Shown: piece by piece, positions 34,010-46,025 of the stretch
How the letters are laid out: each line of letters starts with the position of its first letter
How positions within the stretch are numbered: the first letter of the stretch is position 1
Source: Montifringilla adamsi
Taxonomy: Eukaryota; Chordata; Aves; Passeriformes; Passeridae
Assembly: GCA_017590115.1 (NCBI GenBank)
Contig: JAGGNK010003335.1
Location: 10,230,286-10,294,285 of the forward strand
Length of the DNA stretch: 64,000 nucleotides
Direction: 5' to 3'
Position numbers and translations under genes: made by a program
The notes under the pieces: model-generated
Seen by the model: the letters and a program-made list of their open reading frames with translations, nothing else
Told to the model about the DNA's origin: nothing
The model's database searches: none

Positions 34010-34240
34010 CTGTGCCATTCTTGATTGAAGGGGATACACCGCAGCCGAGCAGCATCCCCAGGGCAGGGCCGGGCAGGAGCTGCTCGCCTGGAGCCCCGCG
34101 AAGCCCCGCTAGAGGCAGCTCTTGGTTTGCTGTGAGCGCGGAGCAGCAGCCGAGCGCTGTGCCCGGAGCCAGGGGCTGCTCCTGCCCGCCCTTCTCCGCC
34201 GGGAGCTGCAGCCCCTCGGCACAGCCCAGCCGGGCTCCCA
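34010..34240. other. GC-rich patch before the 39-bp repeat
   Basis: CpG-rich sequence (gagccccgcgaagccccgct, gtgagcgcggagcagc and similar) that could be a small CpG island. No start codon or donor with a convincing coding exon is visible. It is not GALNT10 exon 1 as far as I can tell. Confidence 0.35.
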
Positions 34241-34642
34241 CGGCACCCTCGGCAGCCGCTGTTCCCCACACACAGGTTAAAGCACCTCGGCAGCCGCTGT
34301 TCCCCACATACAGGTTAAAGCACCCTCGGCAGCCGCTGTTCCCCACACACAGGTTAAAGCATCCTCGGCAGCCGCTGTTCCCCACATACAGTGTGTTAAA
34401 GCACCCTCGGCAGCCGCTGTTCCCCGCACACAGTGTGTTAAAGCACCCTCGGCAGCCGCTGTTCCCCGCACACAGGTTAAAGCACCCTCGGCAGCCGCTG
34501 TTCCCCACACACAGGTTAAAGCACCCTCGGCAGCCGCTGTTCCCCGCACACAGGTTAAAGCACCCTCGGCAGCCGCTGTTCCCCGCACACAGTGTTAAAG
34601 CACCTCGGCAGCCGCTGTTCCCCGCACACAGTGTGTTAAAGC
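34241..34642. repeat. 39-bp minisatellite, about 10 copies
   Basis: The unit begins caccctcggcagccgctgtt and continues with ccccacacacaggttaaag; the common form is 39 bp. Variants have cacata for cacaca, an extra tgt before gttaaag, or lack one c. As 39 is 13 codons, frames stay open through the whole array on both strands. This gives repeating GNSGCRGCFNLCV on the minus strand and KHPRQPLFPTHRL on the plus strand. With no start, splice or homology support I treat these as repeat artefacts. Confidence 0.93.
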
Positions 34643-34659
34643 CTGGGCGGGCGAAGGAT

Positions 34660-35240
34660 CCCCCGTGGGAGCCACCCTGAGCCCAAAGGAGGAGGGGTTG
34701 CAGGCACATGGGGGGCTCAGGGAGCAGCGATATCCGAAGGAGAAGGTTGGGATTTGAGGCTGTGCCCCCCTCCTGCCCGCACCGAGCGCAATTCCCACCC
34801 CTGGCATCCTGCAGCGGGAGGGTGGGAGCTAACAGCCAGCAGGGAACGGATTTGATTTGTCCTTTTTTCCTCTGTAGATCAACAGATCCAGCTCTGACTG
34901 AACTATTTAGTGATCACAGCGACTTAATTGCACGGGGAAAACATTTCCTGGCAGCGACTCGTGTGCCCGCCTTGACGTGTTTCCCTCGCAGGGCGGAGGG
35001 CAGAGCAGCCTGGCACGGCACGCAGCCGGGCTGGCACAAGCCCTGCCATTCGGATGAGACCTGCAGCGGTGCCCCTGCCTGCTCTGTGCCCTGGGGGGCT
35101 CTGGAGAGGCCGGATCCCCTCGCCCACCCTCCGCTTGGCGCGGGCAGCACGGGCAGAGCCGGCTGCCAGCAGAGTCCTCCCCGGCCAGGGGGTCCCTGGG
35201 GCCACCCGCCCCTCTCTGTCGCGCCGGCTTCAGCCTGGGT
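34660..35240. other. GC-rich non-repetitive sequence
   Basis: Moderately CpG-rich (for example cttggcgcgggcagcacggg). A repeat-free core atttagtgatcacagcgac lies near 34905-34925. An open frame of 200 codons at 34708-35310 starts next to the minisatellite and lacks recognisable protein features. Confidence 0.35.
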
Positions 35241-35420
35241 GAATTCCAGCCTTGCTCTTTTCATTTCAGAGCTGCAGGAGAAGCGGCTTATGGTCACCTT
35301 AAAGGAATAAACGATGCATAAAAAATATTTGATCAATTAAGCCAAATGATTTGGCAAGCGACGGCTCCCGCTGTACCCATCCTCCTCACAATTGTCTCAT
35401 TATCCAGCGCTAAATCAAGC
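35240..35420. promoter_or_regulatory. Candidate conserved non-coding element
   Basis: Sharp change to AT-rich unique sequence: aataaacgatgcataaaaaa, ttgatcaattaagccaaatg, cattatccagcgctaaatca. It lies between GC-rich flanks and has dense homeodomain-like cores. It looks like a conserved regulatory block, but no comparison was possible. Confidence 0.3.
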
Positions 35421-35914
35421 TGTCACCGCTTTTTTTGGCTTGGAGGGGAGAGGGAGGGAAGGAGGGAGCTGCTTTCCAGTGCTCACCTCCAGAACAGCAA
35501 GCCTGAGCAGGGAGCGGGTGCCTGAGCCACCGAGAGCATCCTCCCGCCCCGTTATTCGGATTGCGGGGCCCGCGGCCGAGCGGGGGATGCTGCGGGGCTG
35601 CGGTTCCACCCCAGCTCCTCTGGGACCGGGGCTGCCTCCAAGTGCCCTGACCAAAGCCACTGGCTGGCCTGGTCGCTTGCTGTCGGCAGGGAAGCGTCCC
35701 GAGAAGGGGACCCAGCTCATCAGTGGGGCAGGGAGGTCCCAGGGATGGGGTCTCCATCCTTCTCCGGTGCCAGCATAAAGGGGGCTTGGATGCTGCTTGC
35801 TCCCGTTTCTTCTACATGCAACAACATCTGGAGAGCCTCCTCTTGCCTCAGCTGGGACAAAAGGCACCTGGAGCCCTCACTTATGAGCACTGTGATCACA
35901 TCAGCCCCTTTTCA

Positions 35915-35915
<1 letters not shown>

Positions 35916-35968
<53 letters not shown>
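35916..35968. repeat. 53-base poly(A) tract
   Basis: Uninterrupted run of 53 A. Its length may be an assembly estimate. No retrogene or SINE body was recognised just upstream. Confidence 0.95.
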
Positions 35969-35970
<2 letters not shown>

Positions 35971-35999
35971 ATAAGAGATTGCATCTAGAGGTTCTTGAT

Positions 36000-38900
36000 A
36001 CGACCAGGTCCCAGAGGGACTCTGTGTGTGTGGGCCCCAGACAGCTAACATGGACTCTTCTACTATTTGTTAGTCAAGAAAGAAGCAAAATCTGTCTCTC
36101 TGTGAGCCTCAGTGTATCACAGGCCCTAAAGAAATCACTTGAGGATGCATCTCCTGCATCCTCAGGACAATGGAGCATCCCTCATCCTACACACAGGGAA
36201 GCCCCTCTCAGGAAGAGTCCTCCTCCTCCGTCCTCCCTAGGTGACCCCTGGATACTGTGCCAGACCTGATTCCCCAAGTCTGCTAAAATAATTAATGTAA
36301 AATAATTAATATTATTTTATTAATAAATTAATTAAAGACTCATTGATTTACTCTGCTGGGACAGTGAAACAGCTGCATACTCATTTCTCATGCAAGCACA
36401 GCCAGGCAGACAGAGCATCCCCTTATGCTGCCTGCCCTGCACAGAGACAGCCCAAAACCAGACATTTCCACCCAAAACAAAATTTTTAACCCAAAAAGAA
36501 TAAAGAGGGGAACACGTGGAGCAAACACAGACCCTTGGACACAAAACTGCTCTGGGTGGAGTTAGCTAAAAATGTGTCATTTTCTGTTGCCAACAGCAGC
36601 CAGGCAGAGCAGGGCAGGGATGCTGGTGCTGGTGGGCAGGCTGGGACCTTGCTGGGACCTTGCTGGGACCTTGCTGGTCCCAGGACCTGCAGCGCTGCTG
36701 CAGCCACCACCAGATGGGCTCTGAGCATCTCTCGTGAGTGCCATGTTCAATCCACACTGTTTAGTTTTGTTGCCTTTTTAATGCTGTCAAAACATGAGCT
36801 GCTCCTGCTGCTTTCACAGCCTTGCTAATTGGCTGCAAAGAGCAGATTTCTGTTCACATTACAGCTACTTTTGAACTTTGAACTTGCTTTTAAAATCCAG
36901 TTCCTGTGAGGTTTTTGTCCCAATCCCTTGCAGTGCTGTGAAGCAGCACAAGCAACAACTCACTCCCACAGTGTTTTTTGGAGGACCAAGGGCAGTTCAC
37001 ACACCCTGCAGGGATCCCACAAGGGATTTTCTGCTCTCATGCTCCCACCGTGGGCTCCCCCCAGCCTCTGGCATCTCTGGAAACAGAGGCCTGGAGAGCA
37101 CATGTCAATCCATCACCTGGAAAATGCAAGCAAGACCTTCACTGGGGAGGAAATCTTGGGCTGAACCTCCAGCAGATGCTGGTATTTTCAAGCTTTCCCA
37201 CTCCCACCTCCCTTCTCCATGCCCCAGTGACAGTTCCTTCCCCCTGATGAGCCTCTTGGATCACAGAGGTGCAGGTAATGCCTGGTGCTGGGTGCTAAGT
37301 GAAGCACCTGCACGAGTCACAGTGACCCTGTGCCCCTGCCTGTCCCCCACCCACCCCCTGCCCAGCCACCTCTGCAGCCCAGGTGCTCTCAGCCTGTTTT
37401 CCAGCTATGCCAAAGCCAGGAACAGTTTGATCTGCACAGCAGGGCTGGAGCCCTTCTGATGCTGCAGGCCTGGCAGGCTCTGGTTTTCTTTAGATGAGGC
37501 CAAACAAGAGCTCTGGAAAAGCCCAAATGAATCCAGCAGCAGCAGGAGCAGGGCTGGAGAACTGAGATACCTCTGGTCTGAAAATGCAAGTCCCTCCAGG
37601 AAGACAGGGAAAACAGCATTACAAGCCTGGCTTTCAGCAGAAGTGATGAGAGGAGGAATGGGGGAGCTGGACAGAACCCCCTGACCCCTGTCTGGTCACC
37701 CCTGAGCCTGCACTCATGGCAGGCCAGGCAATGCCCATTGTGCAGGGCAGGAGGATGAGCCCAGGGTGGTGCCTGCACCAACACACCCTCACAGCTCCAG
37801 TGATTGCCAAGACCCTGCTGCCCAGCCAAATGAGCCTGAGTTTGCAAGGAGCTGTTTGCCAGAGCAGAAAATGTTGTTGTCCAGCACATCCTTCACTCAA
37901 CAGATGTGCCAGGTCCTGCCAAGCTGTGAGAAGACTGACCAAGAGTCCCTGATGGGTGCAGATGGTTTCAGCTCCACTAGCCGTCAGTAAGAACCCAAAA
38001 TTCTCTCACCATCATGAACCACAAAACCAACCTGCTGCTGGGCAAGGGGCCAGAGCCAGCACTGGAGGCTGCTGGGCATGGGGAAGGAGAAAGGAGAAAA
38101 ATCATGGCAAAAGCACCCACGATGGGAGCAGTTGGAGCAACAATTCGGGGTTTCTACATTGCTTGGTAATTTCAGATCACAGATGGAAATCCAAGAGAAG
38201 CATCTCGTAAATCACACAGTCTGTGGTTTTTCCCTTTTCCCCTGCTGTGTTATGATGGAAAATTGCAGTTGGTGTTTCCAAAAGCCATGAAATACCGTGC
38301 AGGCCCTGGCAGGTTCACATCCAGCTGAAGCAAACTCCACTCCTGCATGCAGCTTGCCTCCAAAAGGGTCACTGAACCCAACAGCTGTGTTTTGCTGACT
38401 GGAATTTGCACCTTTCCCCAGCTCATTGGGCTGCTCTCACCTCTTTCCCATCAGCATTGATTTAGAGCTGGTTGTGTGCCAGACTTGCACCTCTTGAACA
38501 CAACTGAAACCAGAGGATTTCTCATAGAAGACAAGGGAAAAGGCAAGAACAGGTGGTTTTTAGAGGAAAAAGAAAGGGATTTTTAAAAATATGTTTCTGC
38601 AATACAAAGAGAGAAGATGAAGACTTTGCTAGAAATTACCATGCAGCACTGAACAAGAGGAGATATTTGGGCCCAGAAGTTTTTTCTGCTGCTGCCTCCC
38701 TCCATGGCCAGGAGAGAACACAGGGAGTGCCACAGCAGAGACACAGACAGCACGTGGTGCCATGGCTCTGCCCTCAGAGCCACACTCTCCCTCTGCTCAG
38801 TCCCAGCAGCACAGGGGCAAATTGTCACCAGCACAGCGTAAATTGTCACCATCCTGCCCCCGATGCTTCCCTGCTGCCTCCCACCCCTCTCTGAGCCCAG

Positions 38901-40500
38901 GGGCTGTCCCGTTTACCCACAGGGCTCAGGATGAGCACTGTCCCATGGACTGGGAGCAGCAGCATCTTTGTGCCACAGCCCAGGACACGCTGGAGTTGAG
39001 GCTGTGTCCTCTTGATTACCCTGGAGCTATGCTAATGGCTTTCTATTTTAATTACATGGAAGTCTAAGCATGCTGCAGGGTCTGGCTAATGCTGCATGGC
39101 ACAGAGGAAGGCCTCTGCATCACTGACAGCCTGATTTCTTTTTTGCATAATAAAGGTAAAGTGACACTGGGGACATGTGTCTTTTATGGTCTGAGGTCAG
39201 CTGCCTGTGGGTCCTGAGAGCCAGGAGAGGGAGGGGAGAGGGAGGGAAGGAAAGCAAAATAAACAGATAAGTAAACAGAACATATGGCCTGCGCTCGGTA
39301 TCTTTACGCATGAGGCACCCCACTTAATAAAAGTTTAGGATGGAAAAGCCAAATAAAATTGATAATCTGCCCAGGGAGGGTGATTCAGACGAAGCAAGCA
39401 CATTACAAGGGGGTGACTGATTTACAATTTTCTTCTATTTGCGGTTTTATGACTATTACAGTTATTCTTGTGAATATAATTCATTACTGTGCTATTATTC
39501 CCAGAAGTGAAAATCAAAGGTTTATCAGCCGACACCAGCAAGCATGAAATACTGCCCCAACACAGAGCTCTGTGCTGGAATCACAGCTCAAAAGCAGATG
39601 AGAAGGCAGAAGCCAAGCTCTCACCTCTCCCCATCCCCAGGTCCCTCCTGGGACACAGCCAGGGCCAGGCAGCCCAGAGCCAGCAGCACCTCCCAGCTGG
39701 GCAGGGACAAGGCAGTGAGCCAGCCCTGTGTGACCAACAGCTCATCCTCCAAAAGGTGATGGACACAGGAGTGGCTCAGTTATCAGGAAAAAAGTAACGC
39801 TGGTGAGTGCACTGCTGGGCAGCCCTGGGCAGGCACAGGCAGAGGGGATCCACAGGAGCTGGGCACCAAAGGGATCAGGCACACTGCCTCTCCTGGGGCA
39901 TGGCAGGCTCCCAGGGGTGGCTCTGGGCACAGAATCCCACTGTGCTGCCAGGTTCTGGCAGGGCAGGGAGATGGGCTTGAGACCAAGACAGCAGGACCTG
40001 GAGCCAGAAAGAGAGCAGGGTTTTATTTAGACTAACAGCTCTAGCTGGGAGAGGGACTGAACCAGGGGTTTATCCAATACAAAAGCAGTGAGGAGGGCAC
40101 TGAAATGTACTTGAGGTTGCTGCTTAGTGGATAGATGATTCTGTAGCCCACATCTAACATAAAAGCCATCACTCCTGTGGTGTGGTTTCTCCAGCAGCAG
40201 CCGAAGCCCAGCCCCAGCCAGCTGCTGGTACAGCTTGATGGCACAGCCCTCCCCAGCTGCATCCTGTGGGCTTTTAGGCTTTGTCACTCCTGCATGCCAG
40301 CCTCAGCTGTGAAAACCAAGAGAAGTCTCTTCCAGCCTCCTTTTTCTCCTCTTTTCTACAAGTTTTTGTCTGAAGAGCCACACTTTGCTTTCCCCATTAC
40401 AGACCCTCATCTCAAAGGCTTCTGTTCAGAGCTCCAGATGTGCCTGACATTCTGCTCCAGCACCAAGTGATAGCACCCCATGATTAAAAAAACCTCCAGA
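36000..40500. other. Intergenic or intronic sequence, no gene seen
   Basis: No splice-supported coding exon on either strand. An AT-rich patch of taattaat words lies at 36280-36345. A (GGGA)-rich purine run is at 39220-39255, and a conserved-element-like block is listed separately at 39290-39515. Open frames here (up to 193 codons at 36878-37459) show no domain or repeated splice logic. Confidence 0.45.
39290..39515. promoter_or_regulatory. Candidate conserved non-coding element
   Basis: Unique AT-rich block including cacttaataaaagtttagga, aaataaaattgataatctgc, tgcggttttatgactattac and gtgaatataattcattactg. It holds HOX/CDX-like (TTTATG, TTTAC) and GATA-like cores. Function is inferred only from appearance. 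Confidence 0.3.
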
Positions 40501-40540
40501 AACTGATGGCAAAGAGCCCTGCACAGCACACAGACCCTGA

Positions 40541-40587
40541 AAGAGGAGAGGAGAGGAGAGGAGAGGAGAGGAGAGGAGAGGAGAGGA
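40541..40587. repeat. (GAGAG)n microsatellite
   Basis: About nine units of a 5-bp purine repeat (gagag/gagga register). A shorter array of the same unit is at 43797-43828. Confidence 0.95.
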
Positions 40588-40605
40588 GCCCAAAATTAGT
40601 GTGTC

Positions 40606-40845
40606 TGAGCCAGACTAGAGGTCTCTTCAGCCCAACATCCCGGTGCTGGTTCTGGAAGAATGGTTGGATGTAGTGGAGAGAACAGACAGTCTGGAGGGAT
40701 ATTTTCCTGGCACACTCCCATCTGGGTCCCAGAGCTTGTCTTGATGCTTAATAGCTCTTGATGGATTTTTTTTTTCCTTCCTAGAATTTGTCTAATCACT
40801 TTCTGAAGCCTTGTAAAGTTTTGGCATGTCCAGTATCATCTTGTA
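40606..40845 (+). mobile_element. Possible ancient CR1/L3-type LINE tail
   Basis: Phrases such as aggtctcttcagcccaacat, cttaatagctcttgatggat and aatttgtctaatcactttct recall the 3' end of old CR1/L3-like elements shared by reptiles and birds. Strongly diverged; the call rests on memory of the consensus. Confidence 0.4.
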
Positions 40846-43796
40846 ATTAGTCTCCAGCTGAAGGACATGTGGGTGGAGGTTTGTGTGCTTTCAAAGGCTC
40901 AGTCTTTGACACTGGGGTCTGAGTCACGTCTGAGGGTGGGAAATAAAAACACAGAGGCCAGGAGTTTACTCCTCATCACCACCAAGTGCCCCAGTGGGAA
41001 CAGAGTTTCTGAAGCCTAAGACTCTGTTCAGACTTAAGAGGAAATAAAATCAACATCAGCTGTGTTGTCAGAGTTTGTCCAGCTCTCTGCTGTCTCCCTA
41101 AAAGATGTGCCACTCCCTAGAAGTGGCACATCCCAGATGAAAACCAGCCACCAGGATGAGTAGCTGTTTAACCACTTTAGATCAGGGAAAAACCCAAAGC
41201 CCAGACTTTAACAAACGTCTCCATTGCACTGGGGTGAGCTGTGCCTCTGGCTGCCTTCCAAGTGAAGCTCGTGTCAAGTGCTCTGCAGGGAAGGGCAGTC
41301 TGGTGAGGGCAAGAGCTGCCACAGAGAAATGTCACCAGCCCAGCAAAACCTGATGACAGCCCCTCCCACGGCCCCTCAGACTGGCAGTGCCAGCTCAGGC
41401 TGCTCTTCCCCATCCCGTGGCCACAGCCAAGCACCAGGCTGGGCTGTCCTTGGCTTCCCCAGCTCTGCTGGCACAGTGGCTTCCAGCCAGACATGCGCAA
41501 AATAAATCCCATTAAGCTGCAAACTGTGTGAAGTAAAGAAAATCAGCTGCAGCAATAACTGGGAACTGTCCCTGCTGGAGGCTGGGGACAGGGTGCAATG
41601 GGACCCCCAAAGTGCCCAGCGAGGACACAGCTCCAGAGTGAGCTAATGGCACATGTGTGGCTGAGGGACTTTAGCATTGTGGTTAATTGTGATGAGCAAT
41701 AAAATTCCAGCTGGGGATGAAGGTCCCAGTGCCTGCCAATTAGTGCTGGCATCCTGAAGACAGGCTGTAATGGGATTATTGAACCAGTCCTATTATGCAC
41801 TAAAGTGTTCGGGGAAGCTCTCCACAGTGCCTGGAGAGCTGCTGGGAGCAACGTGCACAGGGCTCCTGCTGGGAAGGGATGGAGCCAGGCACCCACCCAG
41901 CCTCCCCACAAAAGTCAAGCACCTCTCTTACTCCCTGGCTAAAACATTAATCGTGCCAAAGGGGTTTGAGTCAGTGATTCTGGGCAGTGACCACGATTTT
42001 GCTGTTTAAAATAAAAATGGATTTGTTTTCTCTCTTGAACGACAAACCAAAGAAGCTGCATCAGACCCCAGCTGAGAGCACTTCAGAGGTGGTGCTGGTG
42101 CAAGAAGCTGTTTGCTCAGCCATCTCACTGTAATGGCAGGTATTTGTGATTTGGAGCTTTTTGCTTGGCAGCCCTGATGAGATTTCATGTTTATAACATT
42201 ATGGTTCAGGGTGTGAGGATGGGCTCAGCCTGCCAAAGGAGCCACTTGCTGTCTCCAGCTCACAGAAGACATTTGGAGCTGGTGGGCTTACCACGGCAGA
42301 TGATGCAGGAAGCTTCCTGCAGCCTCCTCATCTCAGCAGCTGCTGAACATACAGGACCCTCTGGCTGTGCTTGCTGCAAATGGAGAGATCTCTGATGCAG
42401 AAGAGACCAGAAGTGCTGTTTAGATGAGAGCAACACTGGCAAACCCAGGACATGAAGAGGTGCAGATGTGTCTGCTGTGAGTGCTGCCTCCCCCAGTGCC
42501 TCCCAGGGGGGAGGCAAAGGCAGGGAGCACATCTGGGTGTGTGCCAGCCCACACCGTGCCATCCTCCACCCTTCCTGGAGCTCTGAGAGCCCCTGGCCTG
42601 CTCTGGAGATAAAGTCTCTGAATTGTCACAGAGTTCCCACGGCCCCTGTCCCCTCAGTGCCATCAGTCACTGCTTTGGGATTACAGGCCAAAATGTGGCT
42701 CCATTTTGCATGCTTGGCCACAGAGATGAACCAGGTCTGCACTGAGAGGGATCATCTCCTGATCAGGGCTCACTCAGAAACAGCTCCTTCTCTGGAGCAA
42801 GGACCTGGCTGTCAAAGGCTCTTCACCTCCTCAGTGGAGGGATCCAGGAGCTTTCTGCTCCAGCTCCAGCCCCTCCACTTGGCCCCATCCCCTCGGCAGT
42901 GCTGCTCCTGCAGGACTTGGGGACAGGAGCCCAGGCGAGCCAGGGGTGGTGCCTGTCCTGGGCAGGACCACCACCACAGCAGCAGATTCCAGAATTGAAT
43001 CAGCCAACATTTATTAGGCAATAAAGGGTCAGAGAAAGTGGCAAATGAGTGAGGTGGGAGAGGATGGGTCCTGGGTTGTGTCTGCAGGAAGAATTAGCAA
43101 GACATGGTTTACAGAGATGAAAAGCCTTAACATTATTAGAGCAATATTTAGTGGCTGCAGGAGAGGAGATGCTGCTGCTTTCCCCCTGCTAAACACAGAG
43201 CCAGGACTCCTTCAGCTGACCCAGGGGAGTGCAGCACCACAGCTGAGGCTGTGCATCATCCAGGGAAAAGTAAGGAAAGGTCCTGCTGCCACATCAAGGC
43301 TGCTCTGCCCATGCTGAGCTGCACCAGCCACTCTTTAAAGAGCTTCAACTGGGTCTCAGTTTTACCTCCAGTCCAGAAGGAGCTTTGCTTTTCTGCCTGG
43401 AAGCTTAGGCTCAAGGTGCCTTGAGCTTGGGATTTATTTCACCTTTATCATCCTGGACAGACATCCCTAGGCTCCTGGGAGGGTCTGCATGAGCTGTTTG
43501 ACTTCAGCCAGCTCAGCCAAGACGGTGAGAGCGTGGTGTGCACATCTCTGAGCCCAGACAGATGCAAGGAGTGCCCTGGGAGCTGCCTGTGACCCACAAC
43601 TGCTCCGCTGTCCCCACGAGGCCAAGCAACAGTGACAGCCCACAGCCACACGCCAAACTGACTCTGAATCCATCATTTCCAGTGCATTAATTCCTACTCA
43701 TTATTGATCACCTTGTAACACACTGGGACTGTGCTGTGCTCCAGCAGCCTGAGTTATGGACCCATCAATGTCTGGCTGCAGCAAAGGAGCTGCTGA

Positions 43797-43828
43797 GAGG
43801 AGAGGAGAGGAGAGGAGAGGAGAGGAGA
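43797..43828. repeat. (GAGAG)n microsatellite
   Basis: About six units of the same 5-bp purine repeat seen at 40541-40587. Confidence 0.93.
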
Positions 43829-45934
43829 GAGATCTCATCAGGTTGCAATCCTAACACATCCATTGACTTACCTGCTCCCAACAGAGCATAACATGCTCAA
43901 CACAGCTGATCACTATAGTGGATTCATAGGTGGAGCACCGCCCTCTGTTCATGCACTCCTGAGCTACCTGGGAGCCAGAGAGGAGAAGAAGTCCAGGGCA
44001 TATCAGTTGTTTATGCTTTTGAAGATTTTAGGGTTAGCAACCAGGATTTATCCTGAGTCACAGGTGCCCTGCAGGGTCCCCTTGGTACTCTCAGCAGCCT
44101 TTGCTGCCTCACTGAACATGCAGGCAGCAAGGGGACAGGGGAAGGCTCAGTGCTGGGGAAATAGTGCTTTGATTTCTTAAAAATGAGATGCTCAAGGGCT
44201 CGGCTCACACTCGGGACTCGGGTACAAGAGCCTCACAGCAGGGGTGGCAAGCACTTCTGCAGGTACCAGGGAGCAAAGGGATGCCAAACACAGACAGGGA
44301 CACCCAGTGGGATGAGGGGCTTGAGGTGAGCTGCCCAGAAAATACTGTGAGTTGCAACATTGAGTGCACAAAGCCATTGGTTAGAAAAGGGTTTCCTTCT
44401 GTCAGAGGAGCTGATGTGCCTCCAGATGACCTGCCTGAGGCATGGAAGAGAACGAGGGGCTGGCTCTGCTCCCTTTGGGACAATCACCCCTGTAATGCAG
44501 CTCCTGGCAGAGCTCACACCCAGCTCTGTGGCTGTTCCATCACCAGGCAAAACTGCTCTTGCCTCGAGCAGCTGCTCAGCTCTGGACACTGAACAAATAC
44601 TCCAAGAAAGCAGAAATCTCTGTTGTGGGACACGTGCTGATCAAGGGCTGCATGCACAGCTTCCTGTAGGTAATATTAATAATTTTTGCTGTAAGTAATT
44701 TTCATGAGCTGCAGACTCAGAAATGCCAGTTTCTTGCCTTTGTCAGGAACCAGAGCAGCTCTGCACTTGCATTAACACCCAGCACACGCCGTTTATCTTC
44801 AACCACCTGAACTTCTTGTTCTAGTGCAGTGTCTGCCAGCATCCATCCGCCCTGGGAGGTGTTACACAGCATTTCTCTGCTCAGAGCCCTGGTCCCTCAG
44901 GGCCTCAGTGGTTTAGATCATAATTCCTCAATAAGACACAAGCTGTTGGGAAAAAAAAAAAGAGTAAACACACCACAGAAATGACAAGCAGCCTGTGAGC
45001 ACATATGGAGGAAAGGCAAAGCAGGTTCTGGGTCTCCCACCCCTGCTCTTGAGTGTCATGTTCAATTCCCAAACCCACTGCAGGCAAAGCCATCCAGAGC
45101 CCAGATGTTTTGCAGACGTTCAGTGGGAATTGTTCTCGTCCCCATGCTCCCATCACAACATTTTCATCTTTAGAGGCTCTTAATTAGCCACTCCATCTTT
45201 TGCCAAACCCTCCTCTGTTTCACAGCCTGCATGTTGGGATGGGGCCACCCTGGCTGCAGAGTCCCAGCAGCTCTGTTCCCACAGGACCATTCCAGTTCCC
45301 CCTCTAACCTCTATGGAAATACACAGCAGCACATCCCCCAGCACCCCAATATGTTTTCCAAGTCATTTATTTGTAAGGGACTTAGCAGCAGGCTTAAAAC
45401 TTTCCTTTTTGACTCCATAACTCCAAATGCTATAAACAAATGGCAAAACTTCAAACCTCTGGGCCAGGCTGCTCCCCAGGGCTGAGGTGCTGCTCCCCCA
45501 AAAGAGAATGGGGCACTTGCAGAGCTCTGGAGGGCTCAGAAGGGCTTGCACAGCCTCTCTCAGCCCATGCACGAGAGGGGATGGTGATGTTCCCCTCCCA
45601 CCAATGTCCAGCCAAGGAGGAAAGCGCAGGGATGAAGCAGGACCTGAAGCATCACTGGGCTCCTAAGTGACTCCGAGGAGGAGCAGCCAAACAGAGCTTC
45701 CTTTATTGATTTATTTATAGAGAATGAGATATTAATGCAAGACCTGTTGTTTGAACAGGTTTCTCCTGGCTGTGCTGGGAGAGAAGCCCTGCAGTGAGGG
45801 GGGTGTGGGGAGGCGTGTGTGGAGTGCTAATCCCTGCCCGGTCCCCTGTCCCCTCCTCACTCCATCTGTTCCTTCAGATGATTCACTGTGACTTCTCAAC
45901 TTCTTATTCCCTTTTCCCCACCCTGAGCAGGGAG

Positions 45935-46025
45935 TAGCTGGCAATTAAAATATTAGCAGGGGGGAAACGCTTCATAATGCATATGATTATTTCTTAGTCC
46001 GAGGAATTGTAATTAGCCGAACACA
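45935..46025. promoter_or_regulatory. Candidate conserved non-coding element
   Basis: Contains ggcaattaaaatattagcag, cttcataatgcatatgatta and ggaattgtaattagccgaac: octamer-like atgcatat and two homeodomain cores in 90 bp of unique sequence. Confidence 0.3.

Noticed and set aside
33937..34709. 285- and 247-codon frames on opposite strands
   Set aside because: They consist of the GATGG repeat and the 39-bp minisatellite. Openness follows from unit length, with no splice or domain support.
34021..35310. GALNT10 first exon in the CpG-rich region
   Set aside because: No start matching the expected basic N-terminus plus membrane anchor and no suitable donor were found.
35916..35968. Processed pseudogene ending in the poly(A) tract
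   Set aside because: The sequence to its left shows no coding similarity to any gene I recognise and no target-site duplication.
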